In this document: positions 8,292 to 17,608 of the stretch, in pieces | Numbering within the stretch: position 1 is the stretch's first letter | How the letters are laid out: every line of letters begins with the position of its first letter | Assembly (NCBI GenBank): GCA_947306495.1 | Contig: CAMZGT010000011.1 | Span: forward strand, 1 to 47,349 | Direction of reading: 5' to 3' | Length of the DNA: 47,349 bases | From: an uncultured Acinetobacter sp. | GTDB taxonomy: Bacteria > Cyanobacteriota > Vampirovibrionia > Gastranaerophilales > Gastranaerophilaceae | Notes under the pieces: model-generated | What the model saw: only the letters and a program-made list of their open reading frames with translations | Told to the model about the DNA's origin: nothing | The model's database searches: none | Position numbers and translations under genes: made by a program

Positions 8292-8993
8292 ATGGGCAAA
8301 TTAGAAATTACTAAGGAAATCGAAGAAAAATGCTGCGTTCACCGCGGTGTTAAAGGTTCTCCTGCTCCAATCCCTCAAGAAGGTGAATGGACAAAGTGTA
8401 AAGAAATTAAAGATATTTCAGGTTTAACTCATGGATGCGGATGCTGTGCTCCGCAACAAGGTACTTGCAAATTAACTCTTAACGTTAAAGAAGGTATTAT
8501 ACAAGAAGCATTAGTTGAAACAATCGGTTGTTCAGGCATGACTCACTCAGCTGCTATGGCAGGTGAAATACTTCCTGGAAAAACTATTCTGGAAGCTCTT
8601 AATACAGACCTGGTTTGTGACGCAATTAACGTTGCAATGAGAGAATTGTTCTTACAAATTGTATACGGCAGAACTCAATCAGCCTTTTCTGAAAACGGTC
8701 TGCCTGTTGGTGCTGGTCTTGAAGATTTAGGTAAAGGCCTTTGTTCTATGTGTGGTACAATACATTCCACAAAGCAAAAAGGCGTCAGATATCTTCAACT
8801 TACTGAAGGCTACATACTTAAGCTCGGTTTAGATAAAAACAATGAAGTTATCGGATATCAATTTATCAACATGGGCAAATTTATGGATGCTATCAAAAAA
8901 GGTGTTGATCCCAAAGAAGCATTTGATAAAAACGTAGGAACATACGGAAGATTTGCTGATGCGGTTAAGTATATTGACCCTCGCGAAGAGTAG
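8292..8993 (+). CDS. NifU/IscU-like iron-sulfur scaffold protein
   Basis: 233 residues with a NifU-N-like core: GCGCCAPQQGTCKLTL, then ETIGCSGMTHSAAMAGEI, which resembles the second cysteine region of IscU/NifU scaffolds (GCGxxxxxASxSxMxE). Further cysteines occur at the N-terminus (EKCCVHRG) and later (LCSMCGTIH). It therefore has more Cys than a bare IscU and an extra C-terminal region. A perfect AAGGAGG precedes the ATG. It is followed 103 bases later by a GGGtGRT-family gene; the two families are known as neighbours in anaerobes, and joint function in metal-cluster chemistry is an inference. No nifS/iscS is visible. Confidence 0.8.
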   Translation: MGKLEITKEIEEKCCVHRGVKGSPAPIPQEGEWTKCKEIKDISGLTHGCGCCAPQQGTCKLTLNVKEGIIQEALVETIGCSGMTHSAAMAGEILPGKTILEALNTDLVCDAINVAMRELFLQIVYGRTQSAFSENGLPVGAGLEDLGKGLCSMCGTIHSTKQKGVRYLQLTEGYILKLGLDKNNEVIGYQFINMGKFMDAIKKGVDPKEAFDKNVGTYGRFADAVKYIDPREE

Positions 8994-9096
8994 GGGTAAA
9001 TATATCGGGATAACTGTAGAACTAAAAAATTCTATTGTTCCTACTAACTCCGCCTAAATGGTAAAATTATAAGAATAAAGTAAAGGAAAATAAATT

Positions 9097-10101
9097 ATGA
9101 CAGTAAAATTTGAAGGACAAGATAGACGTGAAGCTACTCTTAAAAAAGTTTTACCTGAATATGGTTTTAAATCATTAGAAGAAGCTCGTGATTTATGTCT
9201 ATCAAAAGGCATCGATGTTGATGCTATCGTTAAAGGCATTCAGCCAATCGCTTTTGATAACGCATCCTGGGCATATACTCTAGGCTGCGCTATAGCTATC
9301 AAAAAAGGACTTAAAACTGCTGCAGAAGCTGCTGAAGCTATCGGTTTAGGATTGCAAGCATTCGCAGTTCCTGGTTCAGTCGGTGACAGACGTCAAGTTG
9401 GTATCGGACACGGTAACTTAGGCGCTATGTTATTAAGAGAAGAAACTAAATGTTTTTGCTTCTTAGCAGGTCACGAGTCATTCGCTGCTGCTGAAGGTGC
9501 AATCGGCATTGCTCGTAACGCTAACAAAGTCAGAAAAGAACCTTTAAGAGTTATCTTGAATGGTCTTGGTAAAGATGCCGCTCACGTTATTGCACGTATC
9601 AACGGTTTCACTTCTGTTGAAACAGAATACGACTACAAAACCGGTGAATTAAAAATCGTTAAGGAAACTCCTTTCTCAGATGGAGAAAGAGCAAAAGTTC
9701 GCTGTTATGGCGCAGATGACGTTAACGAAGGTGTTGCTATTATGATTAAAGAAGGTGTTGACGTTTCTATTACAGGTAACTCAACAAACCCAACTCGTTT
9801 TCAACACCCTGTTGCAGGTACTTATAAAAAATGGTGCTGGGAAAACGGAAGAAAATATTTCTCAGTTGCTTCTGGCGGTGGTACAGGTCGTACGCTTCAC
9901 CCTGATAACGTTGCAGCAGGTCCTGCTTCTTATGGTATGACTGATACTATGGGTCGTATGCATGGCGATGCACAGTTCGCAGGTTCTTCTTCTGTTCCTG
10001 CTCACGTAGAAATGATGGGCGTTATCGGTATGGGTAATAACCCAATGGTTGGTGCTACAGTTGCAGTTGCTGTTGCAGTTGAAAATGCTATGAAAGGATA
10101 A
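9097..10101 (+). CDS. GGGtGRT family protein
   Basis: 334 residues of a conserved family named for the motif seen here as SVASGGGTGRTLHPDN (about residues 267-282). It also has GSVGDRRQVGIGHGNLGAML, and a Gly/Ala/Val-rich end AVAVAVAVENAMKG. No signal peptide is present, so it is cytoplasmic. The biochemical role is not established to my knowledge. The gene follows the NifU-like scaffold gene in the same direction and shares its favoured-codon, highly expressed look. A strong bidirectional terminator follows at 10132. Assignment rests on the eponymous motif and the neighbour. Confidence 0.85.
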   Translation: MTVKFEGQDRREATLKKVLPEYGFKSLEEARDLCLSKGIDVDAIVKGIQPIAFDNASWAYTLGCAIAIKKGLKTAAEAAEAIGLGLQAFAVPGSVGDRRQVGIGHGNLGAMLLREETKCFCFLAGHESFAAAEGAIGIARNANKVRKEPLRVILNGLGKDAAHVIARINGFTSVETEYDYKTGELKIVKETPFSDGERAKVRCYGADDVNEGVAIMIKEGVDVSITGNSTNPTRFQHPVAGTYKKWCWENGRKYFSVASGGGTGRTLHPDNVAAGPASYGMTDTMGRMHGDAQFAGSSSVPAHVEMMGVIGMGNNPMVGATVAVAVAVENAMKG

Positions 10102-10131
10102 AGAAACTGATTTTAAATCTTTATTCTGATA

Positions 10132-10172
10132 AAAAAAGTTGCTTTGCTTGATATTAGTAAAGCAACTTTTTT
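10132..10172. terminator. Bidirectional rho-independent terminator
   Basis: AAAAAAGTTGCTTT (10132-10145) pairs with AAAGCAACTTTTTT (10159-10172). The A-run on one side and T-run on the other let it serve the GGGtGRT gene and the convergent gene at 10188-10523. Confidence 0.9.
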
Positions 10173-10187
10173 ATAAATTTTTATAGA

Positions 10188-10523
10188 CTACTTTTTTAAA
10201 ATGTTCATTCTTTTGTAACCGGCTCTCATATTGTCATAAATAGCTCTTTGAAAATCACTTGCTCTTTCCATTTTTTTCATATCAAGATAAGTTGTTCCTC
10301 CGCCCGAACTAATTAGCAAAAGATTATCTTTTTGAGCCAATTTTAGTTTAAGTCCATGATGAGCCGCAAATTGTTCTAAACTCGGATAGCATTCTTGTAA
10401 ACGCATTCTTGCATAATCACCAAATTCACCTACAATATCAATATGATTCTCAAGTTTGCCCATTTGAGCAGATTTGTTTGCATAAATAAAACTTTTCAAA
10501 AATTTTACGGGTTTTATGTCCAT
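10188..10523 (-). CDS. Hypothetical protein
   Basis: 111 residues from the ATG at 10523, chosen over one 18 bases upstream because GGAG stands six bases before it. Family not recognised. It is basic and mostly helical in appearance, with a Gly-rich turn SSGGGTTYLDMKK near residue 80 and a conserved-looking ending RAGYKRMNILKK. No signal peptide or membrane span is present. It converges on the GGGtGRT gene and shares its terminator. Confidence 0.6.
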   Translation of the reverse strand: MDIKPVKFLKSFIYANKSAQMGKLENHIDIVGEFGDYARMRLQECYPSLEQFAAHHGLKLKLAQKDNLLLISSGGGTTYLDMKKMERASDFQRAIYDNMRAGYKRMNILKK

Positions 10524-10634
10524 AACCGACTCCTTTTTCACACTTTTTCTTCACTTTTATATTCTCTTTAAACAGGCTAAAGTGGAAAAATTGCCTAATT
10601 TTGTTAATTATTTTACAAAACTTTACATTTATCA

Positions 10635-11927
10635 TTATTTTTCATTAAACACAATGAATGTATTTTTTATAACCTCATACCCTTTCAGAAGAGTTTTATA
10701 ATCTACCTTTTCTGAAGCAGAGTGCATGTTATAAACATCCGCTAAGCCTAAAAGCATTGGTTTGAAAGTTTCCCCTTTTGAATTTTTATGCTGGCAATAA
10801 ATATGAGTTTCAGCTCCTGCATGGAATGAAGAAATATCATTTTGAATACCTGCCCGTTTGCAAGCCTCTGTATGAACAATTGCGATTCTGTCATCATCTG
10901 CTTTTTCGAATGGTGGTAAATGTGGTTCAAATTCAATTTTCGCGTAAGCTAATCCTTCGTATTTATGGTTGAATTTTTCCACGATTGTTACCATAAGTGC
11001 TTTTAAAGCCTCTTCTTTTGCAACTGAAGCACTTCTTATAGAATAAGATGCCATTCCAAGAACATTTATTATATTTGTAGAAGTTTTTTTCATAATTTCT
11101 GTAATATAATCATTTGTCTTAATAACATTTTCAACAATAGATGCTACTGAATTTTGAATACCGCCTGCAACAACAGCACCTAAGTTACAAGATGTTATTA
11201 CTCCGGTTTCATCTTTATAAAAAACTCCCTGAGGGAATTCTGCAAGAAGTTCTGTCAACAGTTTTGCTGCATTTAACCTTGTTTCATCACCGATATCTAT
11301 ACCTGAGTGTCCGCCTTTTAGTCCTTTTACAGTAATTTTTGCATTTGTATAACTTGCACCTGAAATCTGCAATTGACCAAGTTTATCAGCGTCACAAACA
11401 AGAACATATTTTGATAAAATCTTATCAAATTCCACATGTTCAATACCGCTCATGCCTGTTTCTTCATCTCTGGTAAAAGTAATTTCCAAACCGCCATGGG
11501 GGACACAAACAAAACTTCTATTCTCAGCAGCAGCAAAAGATGACTGAGGTGAAGACGCTTTTGCCAGTTCTTTTGCCAACATCAGAGCACAAGCTACACC
11601 AACTTTATCGTCAGCGCCAAGGGTTCTCCCTTCAGCGTGTATAAAGCCATCTTCATCAATATAAGGATGAACAGGACTGTCATCTCCTACAACATCCATA
11701 TGAGAAGAAAGCATTATCGGCTCTTTTGTTATATCTGTAGCAGGGACATGGATATATACATTTCCGTATTTATCAAGCTTTGCATTAATATTGTTTTGCT
11801 TGCAAAATTCAATAATCCAAGCAGATACGTTTTCTTCTTTAAGGGATGGTGACGGAATAGATACCAAATTGCAAAAAATATCTAATACTTCATTTTCTTT
11901 TCTTAGTTGTTCTAAATTAACTCCCAC
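10635..11927 (-). CDS. M20-family metallopeptidase (peptidase T-like)
   Basis: 430-residue di-zinc aminopeptidase of the PepT/PepD group, acting on small peptides in the cytoplasm. Expected metal ligands are all present: His in SSHMDVVG, bridging Asp in LGADDK, catalytic Glu-Glu in RDEETG, Asp in VCDADK and the late His in YNMHSASEK. The dimerisation lid starts near GLKGGHSGIDIG. The length fits PepT-type tripeptidases; substrate specificity cannot be told from sequence alone. The first bases overlap the end of the upstream small zinc-ribbon gene (11917), implying translational coupling in a three-gene unit with the GHL10 gene. Confidence 0.9.
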   Translation of the reverse strand: MGVNLEQLRKENEVLDIFCNLVSIPSPSLKEENVSAWIIEFCKQNNINAKLDKYGNVYIHVPATDITKEPIMLSSHMDVVGDDSPVHPYIDEDGFIHAEGRTLGADDKVGVACALMLAKELAKASSPQSSFAAAENRSFVCVPHGGLEITFTRDEETGMSGIEHVEFDKILSKYVLVCDADKLGQLQISGASYTNAKITVKGLKGGHSGIDIGDETRLNAAKLLTELLAEFPQGVFYKDETGVITSCNLGAVVAGGIQNSVASIVENVIKTNDYITEIMKKTSTNIINVLGMASYSIRSASVAKEEALKALMVTIVEKFNHKYEGLAYAKIEFEPHLPPFEKADDDRIAIVHTEACKRAGIQNDISSFHAGAETHIYCQHKNSKGETFKPMLLGLADVYNMHSASEKVDYKTLLKGYEVIKNTFIVFNEK

Positions 11928-12105
11928 GAAAAAACCTCCTATTTGTTCCTTCTCCGCCTATTTTAACTTGTGCCGTTCTTAAACATTTCGGACATCTGCC
12001 GACATAAGCGGTTTCATCTTTATTCTTATATAATCTTCCGTATGTATTGCAACATTCAAACCATATACCTATGAAAGAACGCTTCGTTTTATTATCTTCT
12101 TCCAC
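11917..12105 (-). CDS. Small zinc-ribbon-like protein
   Basis: About 62 residues. It has cysteines in WFECCNTYGRLY and a CPKC pair in VGRCPKCLRTAQVKIGG, suggesting one zinc site. The start is taken as GTG at 12105, eight bases after AGGAAGGG; an ATG at 12126 would add seven residues but lacks a ribosome site. The gene overlaps both neighbours, the GHL10 3' end (stop 12092) and the peptidase start (11927), so all three are probably co-translated. Function unknown; the family is not one I can name. Confidence 0.65.
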   Translation of the reverse strand: MEEDNKTKRSFIGIWFECCNTYGRLYKNKDETAYVGRCPKCLRTAQVKIGGEGTNRRFFRGS

Positions 12106-13879
12106 GTCTTTCCCTTCCTGTTTCATAATACAACGGCTTAAATATACTTTGTGTTAAAACTGAAACATATTCGTCATTCATATGCGCATAATCAAAGATT
12201 ATCAGTCCGTTTAGACAGTACTGTCTTGCTGCATGAATTTGCTTTATCAAATCAGCATTTGAACCGTTCATAAATGTTATAAACAAACCTGCATACAGCT
12301 TTGTTTTAGAAGTTTTATTTCTGATAACATTTCCTATCAAATTCATTGCCGTTTTATCATCACAAGTAAGGAACAACGGTGTAAATCCGTCTACATAGTT
12401 CATCATAGACCAAGTACGCCAATCCTGCATTTTTGTATCCATTGCCATTTCTCTGTTCGGGAAAATAACGGCTGTTATTGAAATATTGTTGTCACGACAT
12501 AATTGCCCGATTTTAGCAACAAAATCCGTTACCTTCTTGGCTCTGTAATTTTTCCAATGATACCACATTGGATCGGTTGCAGCTATATCAATAGGATCAA
12601 TACCGTACATTTGCGAAAACTCTTCTCTGGCAAATTTTGTGTAACCCCAATTGGACATATCATAATTGGAATAATTCGGTGCAAGCGACTGAGGATACCT
12701 TATATAATCCAAATTAATTCCGTCAGGTCTGTATTTTAGTATAATTTCATTTATGAGGTTAGATAAAAAATCCTGCACTTCAGGATTTGCCGGATCGATA
12801 AAATAACCGTTATGTTCCGATACAGAATAAGGTATTGTTTCTGAATCAGCATTTCTTTTTTGATAATTTGCCCACTCAGGTTTTACTGCTAAAATGTAAT
12901 TCGGATTTGTTTCAGGAGGTTTATTTCCTACATAAAAAGATTCAAACCATATGTGAATTTTTATACCACGCTTGTGTGCTTCATTTATCCAAACCCTTAA
13001 AGGATCAAATTCTGCAAATTCCGGATTTTGTTTTATAAATCCGTATTGTTCCATTATTTTTGAAGGAAATATTGTCTGACCATGATAATACGTTTCCAAG
13101 AAAACGTTGTTTATGCCCGAAGCAGCTATTCTGTTCAAAACGGAAGTAATTTCTTCTATACTGTGATATGTCGGCCTTATCCAGACACCTTTTAATTCAT
13201 AAGCGTTATAAGGAATAACCGTAGCCATTGCAGCATCAGCATACTCTATAGCCTTTGATGCAAATCTTTGAGAATTTTCACCGTTACGTTCAGCTCGCTG
13301 TATAAAATCTCTGGCTCTGTCAATATTTTGTTGAGTTTTTCTATAATTATATGATTGTTGATTTTGTGCATAATATGCCATCATATCCTGAACTTCCCCA
13401 ATTCGTGCTCGCGCAGAATACAAGAAAGTTTCAGATGTAATGTAAGAGGTTATAGTTTTGTTTTCGGTATCTATATATATTTTTGAGCCTACCATAACAT
13501 TTTCATTTATCCATTTTTTAGCACTTCCATGCCCGCTTATTACCAAGCCGTCTGAAGGAATAAGTGAGTCTGCGCCGCTTAATGACGAGACAGTGTCACC
13601 CGTTATTACAGCTTCTGTGCCAAACTCATTTGTATTGGTTCTAAATCCAAACATAGGAGTGTATACAACCAACTGATTAGCACCCCTTAGTCCCGGATAA
13701 TTAGCACCTTTAATGTTTGTTACAGCTTGAGGATCAATCGAATCTACCCTAAAAGTAGACTGATTGAAAATAACTTCATGTTTATTCGGTTCGTATGGAG
13801 AAAAGACATCTTGCGCTGTAGCTTTAACGCAAAACAGCATAATAAATATTGATAAAACAATGCGATATATTCTCTCCAT
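12092..13879 (-). CDS. Exported family-10 glycosylhydrolase-like protein (GHL10/DUF187)
   Basis: 595 residues. The signal peptide RIYRIVLSIFIMLFCVKATAQ ends near residue 23. Residues about 55-130 resemble the phosphodiester-glycosidase/NAGPA-like domain (GANQLVVYTPMFGFRTNTNE). From about 225 to 540 lies the TIM-barrel GHL10 domain: KGVWIRPTYHS, INNVFLETYYHGQTIFPS, HKRGIKIHIWFESFYVG, PDGINLDYIRYPQS and FPNREMAMD. Such proteins are typical of cyanobacteria and relatives and probably act on cell-wall or surface glycans. AGAAGG precedes the start. The 3' end overlaps the zinc-ribbon gene. Confidence 0.88.
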   Translation of the reverse strand: MERIYRIVLSIFIMLFCVKATAQDVFSPYEPNKHEVIFNQSTFRVDSIDPQAVTNIKGANYPGLRGANQLVVYTPMFGFRTNTNEFGTEAVITGDTVSSLSGADSLIPSDGLVISGHGSAKKWINENVMVGSKIYIDTENKTITSYITSETFLYSARARIGEVQDMMAYYAQNQQSYNYRKTQQNIDRARDFIQRAERNGENSQRFASKAIEYADAAMATVIPYNAYELKGVWIRPTYHSIEEITSVLNRIAASGINNVFLETYYHGQTIFPSKIMEQYGFIKQNPEFAEFDPLRVWINEAHKRGIKIHIWFESFYVGNKPPETNPNYILAVKPEWANYQKRNADSETIPYSVSEHNGYFIDPANPEVQDFLSNLINEIILKYRPDGINLDYIRYPQSLAPNYSNYDMSNWGYTKFAREEFSQMYGIDPIDIAATDPMWYHWKNYRAKKVTDFVAKIGQLCRDNNISITAVIFPNREMAMDTKMQDWRTWSMMNYVDGFTPLFLTCDDKTAMNLIGNVIRNKTSKTKLYAGLFITFMNGSNADLIKQIHAARQYCLNGLIIFDYAHMNDEYVSVLTQSIFKPLYYETGRERRGRR

Positions 13880-13937
13880 CCCGTAAAACCTTCTCTTGAA
13901 ATAATTATAAAACTAAATTAAATTAAAGACAACGGTG

Positions 13938-13966
13938 TTGATAAATAAAACCATTTATTATAAATT
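13938..13966 (+). promoter_or_regulatory. Possible leaderless promoter of the helicase gene
   Basis: TTGATA (13938-13943), 17 bases, TAAATT (13961-13966), six bases, ATG at 13973. No Shine-Dalgarno precedes the ATG. The -10 is weak, so this is less certain than the folK case with the same geometry. Confidence 0.35.
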
Positions 13967-13972
13967 GAATTT

Positions 13973-15982
13973 ATGGAATTAAGTTTTTCTAATCCAATCA
14001 AAATTTTGGAGTACTTAACTTCGGAGGAGGCTGACTATCAAGAATTAGCAGATTTTGCTAAGGATTTTTCCATGCATATCTCTGAACTTCATACCAACAA
14101 AGAAGGACGTAAATTTCAAGCAATAACGCAAATCATATTAGAATGTTACAAACTAATTCACGGTTTTAAATATACTCAATGGATTTCTGAAAATAAATTG
14201 GAATATGAATTAAAACAAGGTGAACAACCTATAGTTTTCAAAAGAATAAATTCTCAAGGTGAAATATGTGAATATAAAATTGCTAATATAGACCAAATAG
14301 ATTTTGATAAAGAACTTAAACATGCAGATGAATTTGAAGTTTTAAAACCAAAAACAGAAAACAACAAAGAAGAAAATGAAGAATTTCAAAAAGTTCTGAC
14401 ACTGTTGCTAAACGGAGAAAATGTTTTTCTGACAGGTTTTGCTGGAACAGGTAAGAGTTATATACTAAGTAAACTTAAAGAAAAATTTAAAAAGAAACTA
14501 ACCATAACAAGCACAACAGGTATAGCTGCGGTTAATATTAAGGGACAGACCCTGCATTCATGGGCAGGGGTAGGTTTATGCAGAAATCCTGTTCACAAAA
14601 CTGTTGAAAAAATTAAGACAAGAGTATCTACGTATAAGCAAATACTAAATTGCAAGATTTTAGCGATTGATGAAATTTCAATGCTAAATATTGAGACTTT
14701 TGAATATGTAGATGAAGTTTTAAAAAATATACGTGATTCCAGAGAGCCATTTGGCGGAATTCAGGTTCTATTGATAGGTGATTTTTACCAATTACCGCCT
14801 GTTGAAAAAGAGGATAGCATTGAAAAACATTTTTGTTTTGAATCTCCTATTTGGGAAGATATGAAATTAAAAAATGTTGTACTAAGGGAAAACTACCGTC
14901 AAAGTGAAGAAAAATTTATTCACGCTCTTTCTGACATGCGTACAAATTGCCTAACAGAAGAAGATGTTGAGCTTTTAAAAACAAGAGAAACAAATCTTGA
15001 TACTTTTGAAACAGATTTGCTGCATATATTTTCAACTAATGAAGAAGCAAACAGGTACAATCTTGCTAAGTTTAATATGATTAATGAACCTGTAAAAATA
15101 TTTAAGGCTGAAGATGGTGTTTATCGTGGTAATAAACCTGTGTATGAAGGATTTACGGAAAACGAAAATTATGTAATGGAAATTTTTGGCAGAAATTGCA
15201 GAGCAGACAAAGAACTACCGCTTAAAAAAGGTGCCAAAGTAATGCTTTTAGTTAATACGGATTTTAACAGAGGACTTATTAACGGCTCTTGCGGAATTAT
15301 ACAGGAGTTTAACGAAAATTCTATTACAATAAAATTTGATAATGGTGTGGTTGCACCTATCGGAAAACATAAATTTGAGTACTACTATCACGATAGAATT
15401 GCTGCAGAGAGGACTCAATACCCGCTAAGACTCGCATATGGGATTACAATTCACAAATCTCAAGGAATGACTTTAGATGAGCTTGTTGTTGATTGTTCAC
15501 GTATTTTTGAACGCGGACAAGCTTATGTTGCAATGAGCAGAGTCAGAAAATTGAATGGTATGTACTTAAAATCTTTCGGTCCGGAAAAAGTTATGGTAGA
15601 TGAAAAAGTTGCTCGATTCTACCAATCACTACAGGAAGTCGGATCTGTTAAGCCGATAAACGGAGTGCTGTTTGATTTTGATGAAAACGGCACGCCAAGA
15701 ACAAGCAATGATGATGTAAGAAAACTGGTAAAAGATTGTGTTAAAGAATTTTCCGGCATATACGGCAGAAGCGGAATTGCTAATATACTCTATGGCAGCA
15801 AGAGTATAATCGATAACGAATTTCATGCGACAGCTGTTAATTCTAACTTTTATGGAGCGGTTTCAGGCTGGCGCAAAAAAGAATTATCATCATTTATAGA
15901 TAACATGGTTAATGAAGGAATTTTTGATACTCAAGGTTCTTGTTTCGGACCTCCTTTACTATGTTTTAAGGAGGATAAATAA
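13973..15982 (+). CDS. Pif1/RecD-like superfamily 1B DNA helicase
   Basis: 669-residue ATP-dependent 5'-3' helicase. Walker A is GFAGTGKSY (about residues 155-163), followed by TSTTGIAAVNIKGQTLHSWAG, typical of Pif1. Walker B is LAIDEISML, motif III is LLIGDFYQLPPV, and the C-terminal motifs are YGITIHKSQGMTLDEL and QAYVAMSRVRKL. The first 140 residues are an unassigned helical domain and the last 100 look like a winged-helix domain (RKLVKDCVKEFSGIYGRSGI onward). Likely roles are G-quadruplex or stalled-fork processing. The next gene begins one base after this stop. Confidence 0.9.
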   Translation: MELSFSNPIKILEYLTSEEADYQELADFAKDFSMHISELHTNKEGRKFQAITQIILECYKLIHGFKYTQWISENKLEYELKQGEQPIVFKRINSQGEICEYKIANIDQIDFDKELKHADEFEVLKPKTENNKEENEEFQKVLTLLLNGENVFLTGFAGTGKSYILSKLKEKFKKKLTITSTTGIAAVNIKGQTLHSWAGVGLCRNPVHKTVEKIKTRVSTYKQILNCKILAIDEISMLNIETFEYVDEVLKNIRDSREPFGGIQVLLIGDFYQLPPVEKEDSIEKHFCFESPIWEDMKLKNVVLRENYRQSEEKFIHALSDMRTNCLTEEDVELLKTRETNLDTFETDLLHIFSTNEEANRYNLAKFNMINEPVKIFKAEDGVYRGNKPVYEGFTENENYVMEIFGRNCRADKELPLKKGAKVMLLVNTDFNRGLINGSCGIIQEFNENSITIKFDNGVVAPIGKHKFEYYYHDRIAAERTQYPLRLAYGITIHKSQGMTLDELVVDCSRIFERGQAYVAMSRVRKLNGMYLKSFGPEKVMVDEKVARFYQSLQEVGSVKPINGVLFDFDENGTPRTSNDDVRKLVKDCVKEFSGIYGRSGIANILYGSKSIIDNEFHATAVNSNFYGAVSGWRKKELSSFIDNMVNEGIFDTQGSCFGPPLLCFKEDK

Positions 15983-15983
15983 A

Positions 15984-17087
15984 ATGAAAATAGAGCCTTT
16001 TAAAATAGAAGAATGGATGAATAAATATGAAGCAAGTGCGAAGTATGATTTAACAACTACCTGTATAAAGCCGTTGTCAATAGAGGATTTATCTATTTTT
16101 ATAGGGTTTAATAACTTTGATGTTTTCAAGACACCGCTAACTTATGGTGATATAACAGGTTCTGAACGATTAAAAACTGCTGTAAAAAGTTTATATAAAA
16201 ATCAAAATACTGATAATATAACAATAACTCATGGTGCTATTGGGGCAAACCAACTTGTATTTTTGTCTTTGATTAACGCATGGGATAAGGTTGTTTCGAT
16301 TGTCCCTACGTATCAGCAGCATTGCTCTATACCCAGACAACTTGGTGCTGATGTTCAGTTGTATTTCTTGAAAGAAGAAAACAATTGGCTGCCTGATATA
16401 AAAGAATTATCAAAACTTATTACACCTGAAACAAAGTTATTGTGTCTTAACAATCCTAATAATCCAACTGGTGCAGTTATTCCTGATGATTTATTAGAGG
16501 TTATTGTTGAGCTTGCAAGAAAGAATGATTGCTGGATTTTATCAGATGAGGTTTATAGGGGTTTGAATTTAGCCGGTAACAATTATTCAAAATCTGTTGC
16601 CGATATTTACCCCAAGGGAATTTCCGTTGGTAGTATGTCCAAAACGTATTCACTTCCAGGGTTAAGAGTCGGATGGATATGCGCTTGTGCAGATTTGATT
16701 AACGAAATTAACCATCAAAGGCAATATAATACAATAAGCGTAAGTGCACTGGATGATTATTTTGCTGCATTAGCTTTAGAAAACAGGGATTTAATAGAGC
16801 GTAGGAATTTAAAGTTGGCGCAGGCTGGCATGCAAACCTTTATGGACTGGGTATCTGGCGAACCACTTGTTGAATGTATAGCGCCTGAAGCTGGGACTAC
16901 AGCACTTTTGAGGTACAAAAAAGACATTCCGTCTAAAGAGCTTTGTTTCAAATTACAGCAACAAACAGGAGTTGCAATCCTTCCGGGGGAAACAATGGAG
17001 ATGGAAGGATATTTGCGAGTTGGTTTCTGTGCAGAAAACTTAGATAAAGCATTGAAACTATTTTCCTGGTATTTGCTTGGGAGTTAG
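15984..17087 (+). CDS. PLP-dependent aminotransferase, class I/II
   Basis: 367 residues, fold-type I. The start at 15984 is fixed by AAGGAGG nine bases upstream; an earlier in-frame ATG lies inside the helicase gene. Seen motifs: NNPNNPTGAV (cofactor-binding Asn), LSDEVYRGL (Asp for the pyridine N), and SMSKTYSLPGLRVGW with the Schiff-base Lys. The substrate is unknown; the sequence style is like the group containing capreomycidine synthase and uncharacterised transaminases. It is probably co-transcribed with the helicase, since its Shine-Dalgarno lies within the helicase end. Confidence 0.88.
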   Translation: MKIEPFKIEEWMNKYEASAKYDLTTTCIKPLSIEDLSIFIGFNNFDVFKTPLTYGDITGSERLKTAVKSLYKNQNTDNITITHGAIGANQLVFLSLINAWDKVVSIVPTYQQHCSIPRQLGADVQLYFLKEENNWLPDIKELSKLITPETKLLCLNNPNNPTGAVIPDDLLEVIVELARKNDCWILSDEVYRGLNLAGNNYSKSVADIYPKGISVGSMSKTYSLPGLRVGWICACADLINEINHQRQYNTISVSALDDYFAALALENRDLIERRNLKLAQAGMQTFMDWVSGEPLVECIAPEAGTTALLRYKKDIPSKELCFKLQQQTGVAILPGETMEMEGYLRVGFCAENLDKALKLFSWYLLGS

Positions 17088-17094
17088 TTTGTAA

Positions 17095-17114
17095 GTCAGA
17101 TTTACAAATCTGAC
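17095..17114. repeat. Perfect inverted repeat between convergent genes
   Basis: GTCAGATTT (17095-17103) and AAATCTGAC (17106-17114) with a two-base centre, in the 44-base gap between the aminotransferase and yqeG. It could act as a factor-independent hairpin for both, but there is no T-run. Confidence 0.5.
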
Positions 17115-17131
17115 AACAAATTTATCTATAT

Positions 17132-17608
17132 TTATCCCCTTATTGTGCTTCTCTCGAGTGCTCGAACAAACCTTGTAGGCCAATTTTCGTTAGGGTTAAT
17201 TGAACCAACCAGAATAGTTTTGCACCCTAACCTTTTCCCGGCAACTATGTCAGTTAGCGGTCTATCTCCTACCATTACACATTCCTTGGGTTCGAATCCC
17301 ATCTCCTTTAGGTATGCTCTCATAACTTTTGGGTTAGGTTTTCTTGCTGCGCCAATTACTCTGCAAGGTGCTATTTTAGATGCGTTTTCAATATATTCTT
17401 TGTTAAAATTGTTGGAAATAATTGCAACCTCAAAATCATTCATAAATGTATTAAACCATTCTATAGTTTCCGGTAAAAATGTTCCTGATTTTGAAACCAT
17501 AACGGTAGAATCAAGGTCAAACATTATACATTTGATTCCCTGTGCTTTAAGTTCTTTAAAATCAATTTCATATACGTTTTTTAAATTGTAATCAGGTTTT
17601 ATGAACAT
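17132..17608 (-). CDS. YqeG-family HAD phosphatase (subfamily IIIA)
   Basis: 158 residues. HAD motif I is FDLDSTVM with nucleophile Asp and the DxDST form usual in YqeG, motif II is ISNN, motif III Lys in AARKPNPKVM, and motif IV is MVGDRPLTDIVAGKRLG. YqeG proteins resemble phosphatidylglycerophosphate phosphatase GEP4, so phospholipid synthesis is possible; the substrate is not proven. Its start overlaps the end of the U32 gene by ten bases, so the two form an operon. Confidence 0.9.
   Translation of the reverse strand: MFIKPDYNLKNVYEIDFKELKAQGIKCIMFDLDSTVMVSKSGTFLPETIEWFNTFMNDFEVAIISNNFNKEYIENASKIAPCRVIGAARKPNPKVMRAYLKEMGFEPKECVMVGDRPLTDIVAGKRLGCKTILVGSINPNENWPTRFVRALERSTIRG

Noticed and set aside
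17095-17114. Rho-independent terminator
   Set aside because: The stem is perfect but no T-run follows on either strand, so it is listed only as an inverted repeat.
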